A DNA stretch of 64,000 nt from Halobacteriovoraceae bacterium. GTDB lineage: Bacteria > Bdellovibrionota > Bacteriovoracia > Bacteriovoracales > Bacteriovoracaceae. The position numbers and the translations under genes were made by a program. This document shows, one piece after another, positions 26,986-35,745 of this stretch; the first letter of the stretch is position 1; the number at the start of each line of letters is the position of its first letter. The notes under the pieces were generated by a model. That model was not told the DNA's origin. It saw only the letters and a program-made list of their open reading frames with translations, and ran no database searches. Where the stretch lies: the NCBI GenBank assembly GCA_020635115.1, contig JACKAK010000006.1, forward strand, positions 62,001 through 126,000, read 5' to 3'.

Positions 26986-27921
26986 CTATTTCAATCTCGC
27001 TCTAGGGTCAAAAAGTGCATACATGACGTCTGTTAAAACACTAAAAAATATTAGTCCTACTGCACCTAAAATGGTCATGGCCTTAAGGACAGGAAAATCT
27101 GAAGCATTTATGGCATCTACTATAATACTTCCAAGTCCTGGAATACTAAAAAAATTTTCTAATAATAAGGAGCCCAAAATTAAATATGGAATCTGAATTA
27201 CGAGATAAGTGAGAATTGAAATCATAGAGTTTTTGAGTACATGTTTAAACATAATTTTAAATTCACTAAGTCCTTTGGCCCGAGCAGTTCGTACGTAGTC
27301 CTGGTATATTTCATCTAGCATAATCGTTCTAAAAAAACGTACATCAGGCCCAACATTTAGAAAAATCCAAATAAGTACGGGAAGTGCAACATATGGTAAA
27401 AAGTTAGGAAATTCATAACCTGAAATTTCAAAAATCCCAAGTTTAAAAGCCAAGAAATATTGTCCAAATAATATATAGGCCAGTGAAGATATACTCATCA
27501 AAGCAACACAGGCAAAAACAATTGTTTTATCAATCAATTTACCTCTAAAAAAAGAAACGACTAATGAAATACAAATTGCAATAATGCTTGATAAAATAAA
27601 ACTAGGTAGAGAGATAGTTAGAGAAGGAATAATTCCTTGTGAAATCATTTCTGAAATTTTTTGTTTTGTGGACCATGAACGACCAAAATCAAAAGTAAAA
27701 GCAGATTTAACCACATCGATGTATTGAACAACTGGAGAACGATTTAACCCTAGTTCACGTCTAATTTGCTCCATTTGTTCAACAGATGCATGTTTTCCTA
27801 ACATAACTCTGGCCGGATCAGGGGCAACAACATTGAACATAATAAATATAATTAAACAAACTCCAAGCAATATAGGAAAAATGTAAAGAATTCTTCTAAA
27901 AACATAACTCCAGATGTTCAT
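26986..27921 (-). CDS. dppB: Peptide ABC importer permease, OppB/DppB type
   Basis: 311 residues, six spans. The N-terminus YVFRRILYIFPILLGV is the typical first span of OppB permeases. The motif DPARVMLGKHASVEQMEQIR is family-specific, and the EAA loop reads DYVRTARAKGLSEFKIMFKHVLKN. The protein ends DPRARLK, another common OppB feature. It is 11 bp after the binding-protein gene and is followed by the OppC-type permease, giving the canonical order A-B-C-D-F. Confidence 0.94.
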   Translation of the reverse strand: MNIWSYVFRRILYIFPILLGVCLIIFIMFNVVAPDPARVMLGKHASVEQMEQIRRELGLNRSPVVQYIDVVKSAFTFDFGRSWSTKQKISEMISQGIIPSLTISLPSFILSSIIAICISLVVSFFRGKLIDKTIVFACVALMSISSLAYILFGQYFLAFKLGIFEISGYEFPNFLPYVALPVLIWIFLNVGPDVRFFRTIMLDEIYQDYVRTARAKGLSEFKIMFKHVLKNSMISILTYLVIQIPYLILGSLLLENFFSIPGLGSIIVDAINASDFPVLKAMTILGAVGLIFFSVLTDVMYALFDPRARLK

Positions 27922-27932
27922 TTACAATCCTT

Positions 27933-29696
27933 TTAAAGAGTAGGAACAATTTCGGCTTTCTCTTTCAAATCTACATTCAAATATTTTGCTCTTCCAAATT
28001 CAAAATCTGAATGAATATAATTTTTTAACCACTTATGTTTAATAATATAAAATTGTCTGTGAACGTTTGGAATAATAGGAACATCTTCGGCCATTATCTG
28101 GTTAAGTTTTTCATAGATTTGTGTACGCTCTGGTGAATTTTGCATGATGGCCGATTTTTTATAAAGTTCATTATAAGTAGGATTATTATATCCAGTATCG
28201 TTTGTTCCAGGAGATTTATTTGGGCCATACAGAAGTTGAAGAAAATTTTCAGCATCCGGGTAATCAGCAGACCAAGCGATTCCAAATAGATCAACTTTTC
28301 TATCATTTATCTTTTGTTGTAAGACAGGAAATTGATTAGTAAAGACTCTTAATTTAATGCCTATTTGTGCCAGGAGTTTTGCAAAAAATTCACCTTGTTG
28401 TCTATGGGTTGTAGAGTTTGATGTATCATACGTTAATTCTGGAAGACCTTTGCCACCAGGGAAACCTGCCTGTGCTAATAACTCCTTAGCTTTTTGTATA
28501 TTAAAAGTAAGATACTTATTTATGAAATTTGAATCAAATCCAGAAACTCCAGGAGGGATAATTCCATTTGCTTCTTGAGCAACTCCATTATGAAATAATT
28601 TATTATGTGATTTATTATCAAAAGCTAAAGCAATTGCTTGACGTAATTTTTTGTTTTTGAAAATTTCTTTGTCGAAGTTAAAACCAATATATGTTAAATC
28701 AAGTGATGGAGCAACTTCAAGTTTCACGCCTTTACTCGTGTATTCACTTTTAAGCTCTTTTTGATCATTGAGAACAGAATTAAAATTATCTTTTGGAATT
28801 TCAAGTGTATCAATATTACCTTTCGAAAAATTAAGCCACCGAGGTTGTTCTGTTGGCATAAATGATACTGAAATCTTATCAACTAAAGGAAGCCTTTTTC
28901 CAGCATCTTTAAGGTGTCCAAGCCTTTCAAATTCTGAATAAGCTTCCTTTGGATAATACATCTCTCTGAAAGTGGGATTTTTGTAATAAACAACTTTATT
29001 TGCGCCAGCGCTAAATTTTGATAACTTAAATGCCCCTGTACCTATGGGGTGATTTTGAAAATCTTTTCCATAGAAGTCGACAACTTCTTTTGCCACTACA
29101 AAGCAAAAAGGCATCGCCAAAGCATAGAGAAATTGTGGAAAAGGTCTTTTTAACTCAAACTGAAGGGTGTATCTATCAAGTGCTCTAATCCCTTTAACCA
29201 CTTCGTCGTAGTCTACAGTCTCAAGTTCTGAATGCTTTTGTCTCCATTCATTGAGACCTACAAGTTTATCATCAAGAAGCCACCATCCTTTTGACATTAA
29301 CTTTGGGTCGGCAAGTCTTTTAATCGAATAAACAAAATCCTCGGCCACAAGTTCACGTCCCTTATTATTAGGGAAGGCCTTGTCATCTTGAAAAACTACG
29401 CCTTTTCTCAATTTGAAAGTATAGGTCAACCCATCAGCAGAGACTTTGGGCATCTCCTCAGCAAGATTGGCCCTTAACTCAAAAGGTCTTTTTAAGTAAT
29501 GATACTCCAGAAGTCCTTCATAAATTCTAGATATTTCTACTGATCCATATGTATCATTCGCTTGAATGGGATCATATCCTTTAATAACGGCCTTAATGCC
29601 AATATTAATTTCTTTTTCTGAAAATGTTTTCTCAGTTGTGCATGAACAAATTATTAATAAATAGGTCATAATCAAAGTTTGAATAAGGATTTTCAT
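27933..29696 (-). CDS. dppA: Peptide-binding lipoprotein, SBP family 5 (OppA/DppA type)
   Basis: Start set at ATG 29696, giving a short lipoprotein signal peptide (MKILIQTLIMTYLLIICSC) with the lipidated Cys at residue 20; an upstream in-frame start at 29726 would place charged residues before it. The rest is an SBP_bac_5 protein: YEGLLEY near the start, the GTGAFKLSKF hinge motif, and the C-terminal segment on peptide-binding lobes (SADYPDAENFLQLLYG). Relatives capture di- or oligopeptides in the periplasm and deliver them to the OppBC permeases encoded next. In a proteolytic organism this would bring in products of secreted peptidases. First gene of the importer operon. Confidence 0.93.
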   Translation of the reverse strand: MKILIQTLIMTYLLIICSCTTEKTFSEKEINIGIKAVIKGYDPIQANDTYGSVEISRIYEGLLEYHYLKRPFELRANLAEEMPKVSADGLTYTFKLRKGVVFQDDKAFPNNKGRELVAEDFVYSIKRLADPKLMSKGWWLLDDKLVGLNEWRQKHSELETVDYDEVVKGIRALDRYTLQFELKRPFPQFLYALAMPFCFVVAKEVVDFYGKDFQNHPIGTGAFKLSKFSAGANKVVYYKNPTFREMYYPKEAYSEFERLGHLKDAGKRLPLVDKISVSFMPTEQPRWLNFSKGNIDTLEIPKDNFNSVLNDQKELKSEYTSKGVKLEVAPSLDLTYIGFNFDKEIFKNKKLRQAIALAFDNKSHNKLFHNGVAQEANGIIPPGVSGFDSNFINKYLTFNIQKAKELLAQAGFPGGKGLPELTYDTSNSTTHRQQGEFFAKLLAQIGIKLRVFTNQFPVLQQKINDRKVDLFGIAWSADYPDAENFLQLLYGPNKSPGTNDTGYNNPTYNELYKKSAIMQNSPERTQIYEKLNQIMAEDVPIIPNVHRQFYIIKHKWLKNYIHSDFEFGRAKYLNVDLKEKAEIVPTL

Positions 29697-29888
29697 ATCC
29701 ACTTCCTCTGTTTGATGAAAATTCAATTAAATTTGTATACCATTGGAGAATTGATTATTTCCAGCCTAATGCAACAAATATCGCCAGGTGTAATTATATT
29801 TGAGTTTTGAGTTAAGATTTTAGATCATTTTCTTACTTCAAAGTAAGATTGGTGTCGGTTTGGCCCTCACCATTAAGAAAAACTTAAT

Positions 29889-30635
29889 TTAGATATCAAT
29901 GAGTAACCTTAAGCTCATAAGTTCACTCTCTGACCATTTAAAAAGAAATTTAAAGTCCTTTTTTAAGATAATATTCGTTAAGTCCTTTCCTTTGTAGTTT
30001 TCAGTTTTTGCAACAATATAAGGGAGGCTACTATTTTTGGCCTTCATTATAATTTTTACACTTTGAGATTTTGACTGATCTATACTGATAACTGCTCCAT
30101 CTTTTGAACAGTTAATTTCTTGTTCACTACGAACACAATATTCGGTGAATTTTTCATTTTTTAAGTCTTGTAAAAACAGAAGTGATTTTGCAAAAAAAAG
30201 GACAAATTCCTTTTGTTCTTTTTCATATTGATAGTTTTTTCTTAAAAATTCATTCAATAAACTTCCATGGAGTTGAGCAAATTTTAGAGGATTTTCAAAT
30301 TTCCAACTTACTCCAAATTCTTCTTCCCCTTTTCCGAAAATATTTGCATAGATCATATATTTAGTTTTTTCTAACACTGACTCAAATGAAAAGATGAGAC
30401 GCTGGCCTCCAGCTTTAAATTCTCCTTTTCCCTCTCCTTCCAACCGCAAGGATGATACTTTTTGAGCAAGAATTTTTTTTTCATTTTCAAGTATAGGCCT
30501 ATTTTTGTTTTGAAACATTGAACAAGAAGAAATCAGAAAAGATAGAACAGTTAGGGACCAGATGCCGGCATTCGTACGGCCTCGACTTCGCCTAAAAACG
30601 AACGAATCTTCTCTTTTTCTTTTTTGTCTTTGCAT
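29889..30635 (-). CDS. Lipoprotein, LolB-like fold possible
   Basis: 248 residues. The first 85 bases overlap the upstream TPR gene in another frame, yet a strong ribosome-binding site (AGGAGG, 10 bp before ATG 30635) supports this start. It gives an unusually long, Arg-rich n-region (about 24 residues including FRRSRGR) before the hydrophobic core and lipobox ISSC (Cys38). The mature part has the strand-rich start SLRLEGEGKGEFKAGGQRL seen in LolB and related outer-membrane lipoprotein receptors, and a length close to LolB. No LolB signature is certain. Alternative: a lineage-specific lipoprotein working with the TPR partner. Confidence 0.6.
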   Translation of the reverse strand: MQRQKRKREDSFVFRRSRGRTNAGIWSLTVLSFLISSCSMFQNKNRPILENEKKILAQKVSSLRLEGEGKGEFKAGGQRLIFSFESVLEKTKYMIYANIFGKGEEEFGVSWKFENPLKFAQLHGSLLNEFLRKNYQYEKEQKEFVLFFAKSLLFLQDLKNEKFTEYCVRSEQEINCSKDGAVISIDQSKSQSVKIIMKAKNSSLPYIVAKTENYKGKDLTNIILKKDFKFLFKWSESELMSLRLLIDI

Positions 30636-32407
30636 TTTGAAATCGCCTCCTTAAGAAACTTTACTGAATCATCATACAGTTCTAATTTCTGGTAGACCAT
30701 TCCTAAATGTTTTAAAATGACATGATCACTCGGAGCATATTTGTTGGCCATTATTATTTGTTTTAGTGCTGCTTTAAAGTCACCAATCTTATAATAATAC
30801 CAACCTAAAGAATCTCTAATATAGCCATCAGTAGGACTTAGATCAACGGCCTTTCTTATGAGCTCAAATGCTTTATCCAAATTTGAACCACTCTCTATAT
30901 AAGAGTAGCCCAAATAATTCAAAGCATCAACGTTATCAGGTTCATCTGTAAGTATGTCCTTAAGTAGTTCTTGTGACTTTATTATTTCATTATCTTTCTC
31001 GTAAAGACCTGCCAAATAATATTTATGACCGTTAGTAAAACCTTCTACTTCAGAAATTTCTTCAACTGAAGCGATTGCTCGTTTGTAGCTTTCCTTTGCT
31101 TCGTAATAGTCTGCCAACAATATGTTCATTGTCAATCTTACATAGTCAGGCGAATTGACTCTATATTTATTCACAAACGACATAAACTTCTGGGCTTTTG
31201 ATTCATCGATGAGAGCTTGTGTATGCAAAATTTCAGAAATATTTTTTATACTCTCGAAGTAATATTCACTTTTTTCTGAAATTTTTTCGTAGGTCTCTAT
31301 TGAATTTTCATAATCATTTATTCGTTGATAAAGATAGGCCAAGTCATATAATATTTGATCCGATGTCGGTATCACTGCTAAAATTTCTTTGAATACAGCA
31401 ATTGCTTTTTTATACTCTCCTTTTCGAGTATATAAGATCCCCAGCCTGGATTTAAGATCTAGGTCAGCTTGCTCAAGACCAGAAAGTTTTTCAGCGTATG
31501 GAATGGCCTCATCAAATTTTTCAGCTGCAAACATTAATTGAACTAATCTCGACAAAACTGGGTTGTTGCCCTCATTTTTATCAACAAAATGTTTATAGTT
31601 TTCGATTGCTTTTTGCACTTTATTATCTTGTTCATAGATCATTCCAATTGCAAGTGCAGCTTGATAATAAGATCCCTTTATTCGAAGTGCTTTTTTGAAC
31701 TCACTAATGGCCAACATCGCCTGACCCTTATCTAAGCGAAGCTTTCCTGCGTAGTAGGCAAATAGTGGGTTTTTAGGCATATATTTTTGACAAGTTCTTA
31801 GTTGGGAAAATGCATCATTATACATATTGTCCAAAGAATATGATTTGGCCAAAAACACACAGGCCTCCTCGTTTTCCTTATTGAGTTCAATTAACCTACT
31901 ATACGTTTCTCTGGCCTCTTTTCTGTTTCCTACTACAGTTAGTACTCCTGCGTAAACTAGTCCAACAGATTCATCCTTAGGATCTTGTTCGTAGACTTCT
32001 TTGAGAAACTCCAAAGATTTTTTTAGGTCCCCTATTCTTATTAACTCAACAGCATATTTTTTTTGCACGTATAAATCGTTTGGTGTTAATTTCAATAAGT
32101 TTTTGTAAAGATAAGACGCAAGTTGTGATTCCCCTCGAAGAGAAGCATCATTGGCCTTTATAAACAAATCAGTTGAAAGAAATCGAATGGCATCAGGGCC
32201 TTTTTTAATGGCCATCTCGATTGCTTTTTCCATTTGTTCTTCATCATTTTCATTTTCGTTTTTACCGCTTTGAATTTCTTCATTAGGAAAGATCGTATTA
32301 ATTTTTAAAGACTGGCCTTTACCATCGACACTATCAATTATATTTTTATGTGCACAGCTGTTGGTTAAAACAGAAATGAATAAAAAAATAAATAACATCC
32401 TGTGCAT
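30551..32407 (-). CDS. TPR-repeat lipoprotein
   Basis: 618 residues. A lipoprotein signal peptide ends in TNSC (Cys18). After an Asn/Glu-rich linker there are roughly 14 tetratricopeptide repeats from about residue 75 to 600, several with good consensus: ALNYLGYSYIESGSNLDKAF, DSLGWYYYKIGDFKAALKQI and HLGMVYQKLELYDDSVKFL. TPR lipoproteins of this size act as scaffolds in the periplasm or at the outer membrane; no partner is identified beyond the overlapping lipoprotein gene. ATG 32407 has AGGAA 6 bp upstream. It is the first gene of a two-gene operon. Confidence 0.88.
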   Translation of the reverse strand: MHRMLFIFLFISVLTNSCAHKNIIDSVDGKGQSLKINTIFPNEEIQSGKNENENDEEQMEKAIEMAIKKGPDAIRFLSTDLFIKANDASLRGESQLASYLYKNLLKLTPNDLYVQKKYAVELIRIGDLKKSLEFLKEVYEQDPKDESVGLVYAGVLTVVGNRKEARETYSRLIELNKENEEACVFLAKSYSLDNMYNDAFSQLRTCQKYMPKNPLFAYYAGKLRLDKGQAMLAISEFKKALRIKGSYYQAALAIGMIYEQDNKVQKAIENYKHFVDKNEGNNPVLSRLVQLMFAAEKFDEAIPYAEKLSGLEQADLDLKSRLGILYTRKGEYKKAIAVFKEILAVIPTSDQILYDLAYLYQRINDYENSIETYEKISEKSEYYFESIKNISEILHTQALIDESKAQKFMSFVNKYRVNSPDYVRLTMNILLADYYEAKESYKRAIASVEEISEVEGFTNGHKYYLAGLYEKDNEIIKSQELLKDILTDEPDNVDALNYLGYSYIESGSNLDKAFELIRKAVDLSPTDGYIRDSLGWYYYKIGDFKAALKQIIMANKYAPSDHVILKHLGMVYQKLELYDDSVKFLKEAISKCKDKKEKEKIRSFLGEVEAVRMPASGP

Positions 32408-32758
32408 ATAGGTTCCTTCGCCCTGGCAACTCTATGGCCTATCGACATTTTTTCTTAAATATTTAGAATTTCGTAGTCGAGCGAAGCATCATTCTTGATA
32501 TCTAACTTATTGTTTTTACTATTTTTAATGCAATTTTATATGCAACCTGCTAAGTTTACCCCAATCATGGTTGACAGCATCAAAAGGAATCTGATAATCC
32601 ATGTCTTGTTTGTCATCAGACTTTTGTTTAGTGCTACGCTTAAATAAAATGAGTTGCTTAGCATCGTTTTAAACACGTTGTATCACTCAAAAGTTGACCA
32701 AACACAAAAAATATTCTAAACCGCAGTTGTTATTGTTAACACGCACCTATAGGGGAAA
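32408..32758. other. 351-bp intergenic region with two promoter-like pairs
   Basis: Divergent spacer between the TPR gene (minus) and the PhaR-like gene (plus). I see no open frame with coding character. TTGACA at 32571 with GATAAT 16 bp later reads toward the PhaR-like gene and would leave a leader of about 155 nt. A second, weaker TTGACC lies nearer the gene at about 32694. The length leaves room for a regulatory RNA, but no clear stem-loop was found. Confidence 0.4.
32571..32598 (+). promoter_or_regulatory. Candidate promoter upstream of the PhaR-like gene
   Basis: Perfect -35 box TTGACA at 32571-32576 and GATAAT at 32593-32598, spacing 16 bp. Confidence 0.35.
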
Positions 32759-32761
32759 GTG

Positions 32762-33163
32762 ATGAAAGAAGTAAGAACCATTAAGCGTTACCAGAACAGA
32801 AAACTTTATGACACTCATCAGAGCTGTTATGTTACTTTGGAAGAAATTGCTCAAATTATCAGAGAAGGTAATGAAATCCAAGTTATCGACAACAAAACTA
32901 AGAATGACATCACTTACATGACTCAAATTCAGTTACTTTTTGATCAAGAAAAAAAGTCAACTAAAGCAGGTGATGTTGAGCTACTTAAGAGAGTTATTCG
33001 TTCAGAAGAAGGAACTTTCACTGGCCATATTAGAGCATTAGAAGCTGAACTTCGTGGAGAAGATTCAAGTGCAGCTACTGAGCAAAATGATGGTTTTCAG
33101 AATTTTATGCAGCAAACAGAAAACAATGCATTATCTTCTGAGATTGCGCCAACTCTCAACTAA
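32762..33163 (+). CDS. PhaR-like polyhydroxyalkanoate synthesis regulator
   Basis: 133 residues from ATG 32762; AGGGG at 32751-32755 is placed well for it, and a GTG one codon earlier is less well spaced. The N-terminal domain, TIKRYQNRKLYDTHQSCYVT followed by LEEIAQIIREG and IDNKTKNDITYMTQIQLLF, is the DNA-binding PHB_acc_N domain of PhaR/PhbF. The C-terminal half lacks the usual PHB_acc repeat and is instead acidic and Gln/Ser-rich. In PHA-making bacteria PhaR senses polymer and controls phasin genes; homologues occur in species without PHA, so the target here is open. A strong terminator follows the gene. Confidence 0.82.
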   Translation: MKEVRTIKRYQNRKLYDTHQSCYVTLEEIAQIIREGNEIQVIDNKTKNDITYMTQIQLLFDQEKKSTKAGDVELLKRVIRSEEGTFTGHIRALEAELRGEDSSAATEQNDGFQNFMQQTENNALSSEIAPTLN

Positions 33164-33191
33164 TTATACAATCGTATTAATGAATAAACAT

Positions 33192-33230
33192 AACCAACTG
33201 GCCTAAAAAGGTCCGTTGGTTTTGTTTTTA
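33192..33230 (+). terminator. Rho-independent terminator after the PhaR-like gene
   Basis: Arms AACCAAC and GTTGGTT are extended by an inner GGCC/GGTC stem (one G-T pair) across one mismatch, followed by TTGTTTTTA. It separates the regulator from the downstream barrel gene. Confidence 0.8.
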
Positions 33231-33254
33231 TAAAGTTTTAGAAATGGATTTTTT

Positions 33255-33899
33255 ATGAACTTTTTCAAAATCACTCTTTTATCAACATTACTTTTTACAA
33301 ACGGCCTATTCTCTCAAGAAAGCAATACAGAAATTAAAGCTAACGAGAATAAGATTCCCGAAAATATCTCTAAAAAAACAATTGCTAGGCCTGCACCTAG
33401 TATAAATGGACTACAAGTTCATTCACTTGGAATTGGACTAGGACAAACCTTTTTAAAGGGAGACTTTGGCCGTAACGGAGAAGACTCAATTACAATCGAT
33501 ATCTATCACAATTATTCAGCAAGTTATTCGTTTGATTTTTTATCAAATATTCATCTTTCCAAACATACATATGGAAATCATCATACAGTTATTCCAGGTA
33601 TTGCCTTTGCAATTAAATCCAAGTTTTTTCAATTTGATAACTTTTCTCCTTATGCTCTTGGAGGTTTAGGGTTCTACAGACCTTATGTAAAAGATGAGCT
33701 TGGAAGATCTGAGGCAAAAACTAGATTTGGAGCGAATTTTGGTTTAGGAGTAGAATTAAAACTTAACAATCGAATGACAACAGGTATAATTGGCCATTAT
33801 CATAACCCTTTTGATACAAAACAGTTTGGGAGGCCAGAAATTGACGGATCGTATTTCAAACTACTCCTCACAGCTCTCTATTCATTCTCAGGATTTTAA
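33255..33899 (+). CDS. Outer-membrane beta-barrel protein (small, OmpW/OmpA-like size)
   Basis: 214 residues. Signal peptide about 1-20 (MNFFKITLLSTLLFTNGLFS-QE), then a short polar linker and alternating strands rich in Gly/Tyr/Phe: VHSLGIGLGQTFLKGDFG, FDNFSPYALGGLGFYRPY, GANFGLGVELKL. The last residue is Phe in LYSFSGF, the usual signal for outer-membrane insertion. Around eight strands could form a small barrel. The next gene starts inside its 3' end, so the two are probably co-expressed even though the products belong to different compartments. Confidence 0.75.
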   Translation: MNFFKITLLSTLLFTNGLFSQESNTEIKANENKIPENISKKTIARPAPSINGLQVHSLGIGLGQTFLKGDFGRNGEDSITIDIYHNYSASYSFDFLSNIHLSKHTYGNHHTVIPGIAFAIKSKFFQFDNFSPYALGGLGFYRPYVKDELGRSEAKTRFGANFGLGVELKLNNRMTTGIIGHYHNPFDTKQFGRPEIDGSYFKLLLTALYSFSGF

Positions 33900-34713
33900 A
33901 AACCTTTATATCGTCACAGGTAAAGGGGGAGTTGGAAAATCACTGTTATCTCTGTCTTGTGCTTATTACATTTCTGAACATACTAAAGGGAAAAAGAAAG
34001 TCTTGTACTTAAATTTTGATGACCAACTTCCAGTTGAAAAGAAAGTACTAGATGAGCTCAAAATTGAATATTTCCCACTTTCTTTAGAAAAAAGTGCACA
34101 AGAATATATGTCTCGGAAATTGGGTTCTGCAACTATTTCAAGCTGGATAATGAAAACTCCATTTTTCAATGGACTATTTAATATAGTTCCTGGACTTGGA
34201 AATCTCATTCTCATAGGACATGTAATAGATATTATAAATAAAGAACCAGACACGATAATTGTGGCCGACTCTCCTTCTACTGGACATTTACTTTCTATTT
34301 TGGAGTCTCCTAAAAACTTTTTCCAAATTTTCAAAGAAGGTGCAATTGTCAATGATATAAAAAAAATGCAGACGTTTATGGAAAACAAAGATTATTTTCA
34401 AATAATCATTTCTTCTCTTCCAACAGAACTATCTGTAAAGGAATCACTTGACCTTGAACAAGAACTTAAAAGTATAGGAGATTTTGCTATCAGATTGTGT
34501 TTAAATGAAACTCTAAGCGATTTTTTTAATGGCCCACAAATTCAGACTCAGTTTCTTAAAAACAAAGTCGAAACCGAAAAAAATTTATTACAACTTTTCA
34601 AAAATCAACATGTCACAAAGATAGCTTATTCAACAAATTTTGATACTGTTGATAAAATTCGTGATATTGCGAAGAATATAGGACAATTGGTATGTCACAA
34701 AGATGTGAATTAG
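33841..34713 (+). CDS. ArsA/Get3-like ATPase, first of a pair
   Basis: About 290 residues from TTG 33841, chosen because GGGAGG at 33828-33833 lies 7 bp upstream; earlier TTG codons lack such a site. The deviant Walker A is GKGGVGKSLLSLS, with the signature Lys that reaches across a dimer. Switch II reads ADSPSTGHLLSIL. The A-loop region and C-terminal helices match the ArsA/Get3 family of P-loop ATPases, which act on arsenite or tail-anchored proteins in the best-known cases. The metal-binding Cys residues of ArsA are not seen. It overlaps the next, paralogous gene by 22 bp, suggesting a heterodimer. Confidence 0.83.
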   Translation: MTDRISNYSSQLSIHSQDFKNLYIVTGKGGVGKSLLSLSCAYYISEHTKGKKKVLYLNFDDQLPVEKKVLDELKIEYFPLSLEKSAQEYMSRKLGSATISSWIMKTPFFNGLFNIVPGLGNLILIGHVIDIINKEPDTIIVADSPSTGHLLSILESPKNFFQIFKEGAIVNDIKKMQTFMENKDYFQIIISSLPTELSVKESLDLEQELKSIGDFAIRLCLNETLSDFFNGPQIQTQFLKNKVETEKNLLQLFKNQHVTKIAYSTNFDTVDKIRDIAKNIGQLVCHKDVN

Positions 34714-35729
34714 AAGTATTTTGTGGGACAGGTGGCGTTGGGAAAACAACATTAGCAACATCTAGGGCCATTCATCTTGCTTCCCTAGGACGAAGAGTAC
34801 TTCTCATCACAATAGATCCTGCAAGAAGACTAAAACAAGTCTTAGGACTAGACCTACATAAATTTGGGAAAATTGAAGAAGTTAATTTAACACTTGAAAA
34901 CAATCAACACATTACTTTTGATGCTGAATTACTTAATCCAAAAGAAACTTTAAAAAGAATTTCTGGTGCAAATGATGATGTACATTCAAATCCTATCCTT
35001 GATATTTTATTAAGGCCATATGGAGGACTTAATGAAATTATGTCTGTGTTAGAAGTACAATTTCATTTAGAACAAAATAATTATGAGACGATTGTATTAG
35101 ATACACCACCTGGTCAACATTTCATTGATTTTGTTGAGGCCGCAAAAAAAATAGAAACTTTCTTTGACAATTCCTTCTTAGATTTTTTTGCCTATTTAAA
35201 TAAGAAAATTGAAACCAATGTGAGGCCACCATCTTTTCTAAAAAAAATTGTCTCTTCAGGTGTAAAGAAATTATTAGGATATCTCGAAATTGTCACCGGT
35301 AAAGATTTTGTCGAGCTGTTTGTTGACACAATTTATATCCTCAATTTAAATAAAGAAGTCTTTCTCACGGCAAAAGATTTTCAACTCCAACTTAAAAACG
35401 AAGAATATAACCATTGGTTTGTAATCTTATCTGTTGAACAGAGTAAAGTCGATAGTATGCAAGATTTACTTTCGCAGTTTAATGAAATCACAAAAGGGAA
35501 GAAAACGATTTTAATTAACAAATCCCTCAAATCTACTCTTGATGCAATAAATCTTGATACCATATCTGAAATTGAAAAAACTTTACTTAACAATTTCTTA
35601 ACGAAAGAAAATATTGCATTGAACTCTTTAGACAAACATAATATTCCTGTTCTAAAATTTGGTCTGATTTCTGATCAAGACCCTTTGAATCAGGCCAAAG
35701 AGTTAGCTGTATATTGGAAATCTTATTAA
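34692..35729 (+). CDS. ArsA/Get3-like ATPase, second of a pair
   Basis: 345 residues. The P-loop is CGTGGVGKTTLATS, so the signature Lys of ArsA/Get3 is replaced by Thr while the catalytic Lys before TT is kept. A following ITIDPARRL motif and switch II DTPPGQHFIDFVEA fit the family. Together with the preceding gene it looks like an asymmetric pair in which only one subunit supplies the signature Lys. ATG 34692 lies inside the end of the upstream frame. It is followed after 16 bp by glutamate-cysteine ligase, so the pair may serve the same pathway or merely share the transcript. Confidence 0.85.
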   Translation: MSQRCELEVFCGTGGVGKTTLATSRAIHLASLGRRVLLITIDPARRLKQVLGLDLHKFGKIEEVNLTLENNQHITFDAELLNPKETLKRISGANDDVHSNPILDILLRPYGGLNEIMSVLEVQFHLEQNNYETIVLDTPPGQHFIDFVEAAKKIETFFDNSFLDFFAYLNKKIETNVRPPSFLKKIVSSGVKKLLGYLEIVTGKDFVELFVDTIYILNLNKEVFLTAKDFQLQLKNEEYNHWFVILSVEQSKVDSMQDLLSQFNEITKGKKTILINKSLKSTLDAINLDTISEIEKTLLNNFLTKENIALNSLDKHNIPVLKFGLISDQDPLNQAKELAVYWKSY

Positions 35730-35745
35730 TTTTCATGGAGGAGCT

